Below are positions 15,386 to 16,636 of a DNA stretch of 16,636 nucleotides, piece by piece. The first letter of the stretch is position 1; each line of letters opens with the position of its first letter. Made by a program: the position numbers and the translations under genes. Below the pieces are notes generated by a model. That model saw only the letters and a program-made list of their open reading frames with translations. It was not told the DNA's origin and ran no database searches. The DNA is from an uncultured Blautia sp. Lineage in GTDB: Bacteria; Bacillota; Clostridia; Lachnospirales; Lachnospiraceae. The stretch lies in NCBI RefSeq assembly GCF_937880195.1, contig NZ_CALFLA010000044.1, positions 1-16,636 on the forward strand. Direction: 5' to 3'.

Positions 15386-16636
15386 TTATTTTGCTGCATC
15401 CTGCATTGCTGCTACAAACTCGTCTGCTGTTAAGGAACCTGCCATCAGTTTGATGAAGTTCTCTTTGATTACAGGAGTCATATCTACGTTTGTCTCAACG
15501 CCTGCTGCCCATGTGAAACGGCCTGTGCTCTGCTCGATTACCGGTTTTGCACACTCAACCATTGCCGGCCACTCAGCGTTTGTTGTATCTGCCGGGATAC
15601 CTACAGACATCTCAGCAAGTTTTGCGTCATACTCGCCTGTTGTAATGAATTTAACCAGGTCAAATGCTTCTTTCGGCATCTTTGTATCTTTGTTGATACC
15701 AAATACCTGTGCGCCGAAGTTATTTGTCTCGATTCCGTTTGCGCCGTTCTCAAGTTCTGGATATGCGAAGCATCCCCATTTGAAGTCTTCGCCAGCCATA
15801 TCCTTAACCTCGTTTGGAAGCCAGGAACCATTCAGATACATAGCAGCTGTGCCAAGTGCAAGCTCTGTGTTCTGTCCAGCCGGCCATACGTTGGAGCCAA
15901 CCATTTCAGAATAGTAGCCGTTCTTTGCAAGCTCTTCGATATCCTGTGCCATCTGAAGAACTGCCGGATCATCCCATTTTCCTTCTGTAACGATCTCTAC
16001 AACCTTGTCCTCGCCAACCAGTCTTGCAAGATGATATCCGATTACGGATGTAGCGTAAGCGTCATCCATAGTCATTGGTGTGATTCCTGCGTCTTTCAGC
16101 TTCTGGCATACATCCAGGAACTCTGCCCATGTTGTAGGCTCTTTCTCAACGCCAGCCTGCTCAAACAGGTCTTTGTTATAGAAGAATGCAAATACGTTCG
16201 GCTGATAAGGAATTGTTTTCAGTGTGCCGCCACCAGCGTCACGGCATGCTGCCATTAATCCAGGAATTGCTGTTTCTTCATATCCTGTCTCTTTTACAAG
16301 ATCCTCAAGATCCAGAAGATATTTTGCATACATGCTGTTTACACGGTCAATATCCTCGTCAAAAATATCGATCTGTGTACCGCCGTCCAGTGCAGGCTGA
16401 AGAGCCTCACGGTTTCCGGTACGTCCCTTAAACTGAAGGTCTACCTTTACGCCTGTCTCTGCTGTATAAGCGTCAACAGCTTCCTGGATAGCCTGTCCCT
16501 GAGGCTCTGTAGACTCCCACATGGACCAGTATACCAGTGTGTCATCGGCTGCCTGTACGGTTGCTGCCGGAGCGAACATTGTTCCTACCATTGCACCACA
16601 TAATACAGCGCTCAGAAGTTTCTTCTTCATTCCCAT
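15386..16636 (-). CDS. ABC transporter extracellular sugar-binding protein
   Basis: The substrate-binding subunit (SBP_bac_1 type) of the CUT1 importer encoded downstream. A signal peptide is clear: M-G-MKKK, a hydrophobic core, then TVQA with a predicted signal peptidase I cut near Ala29. The mature protein starts DDTLVYWSMWESTEPQG, a typical first strand of carbohydrate-binding SBPs with aromatic residues. TMYLNGSWLPNEV-like and TGEYDAKLAEMSVGIPA segments are also family-like. Total 416 aa is normal. There is no good lipobox: the early Cys13 is preceded by AVL and too short a core, so the protein looks secreted rather than lipid-anchored. The ATG is at the very edge of the window, so its ribosome binding site, the promoter and any upstream in-frame start are unseen; Met3 is another possible start. 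Confidence 0.92.
   Translation of the reverse strand: MGMKKKLLSAVLCGAMVGTMFAPAATVQAADDTLVYWSMWESTEPQGQAIQEAVDAYTAETGVKVDLQFKGRTGNREALQPALDGGTQIDIFDEDIDRVNSMYAKYLLDLEDLVKETGYEETAIPGLMAACRDAGGGTLKTIPYQPNVFAFFYNKDLFEQAGVEKEPTTWAEFLDVCQKLKDAGITPMTMDDAYATSVIGYHLARLVGEDKVVEIVTEGKWDDPAVLQMAQDIEELAKNGYYSEMVGSNVWPAGQNTELALGTAAMYLNGSWLPNEVKDMAGEDFKWGCFAYPELENGANGIETNNFGAQVFGINKDTKMPKEAFDLVKFITTGEYDAKLAEMSVGIPADTTNAEWPAMVECAKPVIEQSTGRFTWAAGVETNVDMTPVIKENFIKLMAGSLTADEFVAAMQDAAK

Noticed and set aside
15261..15914. 217-aa plus-strand frame antisense to the permease/binding-protein junction
   Set aside because: It has no ribosome binding site or domain and covers strongly supported genes and the hairpin on the other strand.
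16595..16600. Cys13 of the binding protein as a lipoprotein site
   Set aside because: The preceding AVL does not fit the lipobox (Leu at -1) and the hydrophobic core before it is too short.

Overview
The window looks like chromosome from a low-to-mid GC gut Firmicute, most likely a Lachnospiraceae relative (Blautia/Dorea type). This is inferred from gene content: HPr kinase/phosphorylase, a Gram-positive ROK glucokinase with the zinc motif, consensus Shine-Dalgarno sites (GGAGG) before nearly every gene, consensus sigma-A promoters, and clostridial-style UvrC and FtsH. Eleven convincing protein genes almost fill the sequence. I see no rRNA, tRNA, CRISPR array, prophage or insertion sequence.

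Layout. (1) 25-2709, plus strand: a bifunctional class A penicillin-binding protein with a repetitive Gly/Asp/Pro tail, ending at a bidirectional terminator (2716-2756). (2) 2772-8650, minus strand: a tight housekeeping operon ftsH > uvrC > hprK > glucokinase, read from a promoter at 8705-8677. ftsH and uvrC overlap by 14 nt. (3) 8651-8819: a divergent promoter region with near-ideal sigma-A promoters facing both ways. (4) 8820-10310, plus strand: a DUF1846 (UPF0371) protein of unknown function, ended by a second bidirectional terminator (10321-10365). (5) 10374-16636, minus strand: a sugar uptake and activation operon in the order substrate-binding protein > permease > permease > sugar nucleotidyltransferase > N-acetylhexosamine 1-kinase (NahK) > GalE.

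The last operon is the most interesting part. NahK and GalE next to a CUT1 sugar importer recall the galacto-N-biose/lacto-N-biose (GNB/LNB) pathway of Bifidobacterium (lnpABCD), used for host mucin and milk glycans. Two things differ. A pyrophosphorylase-type nucleotidyltransferase stands where bifidobacteria have a GalT-type uridylyltransferase. The GH112 phosphorylase that defines the pathway is not in the window; it could lie upstream of 16636 or elsewhere. GalE carries Cys at position 299, the place equivalent to the gatekeeper Tyr299 of E. coli GalE, which predicts acceptance of UDP-N-acetylhexosamines and fits the pathway. The proposed flow is: import of a HexNAc-containing sugar, release of GlcNAc/GalNAc, NahK to HexNAc-1-phosphate, nucleotidyltransferase to UDP-HexNAc, and GalE for interconversion. 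A strong intercistronic hairpin separates the binding-protein gene from the permeases, no ATPase subunit is encoded, and the binding protein appears to lack a lipobox.

Start sites were corrected from the sequence for uvrC (6576) and the second permease (14382). The first permease appears to use TTG and nahK uses GTG.
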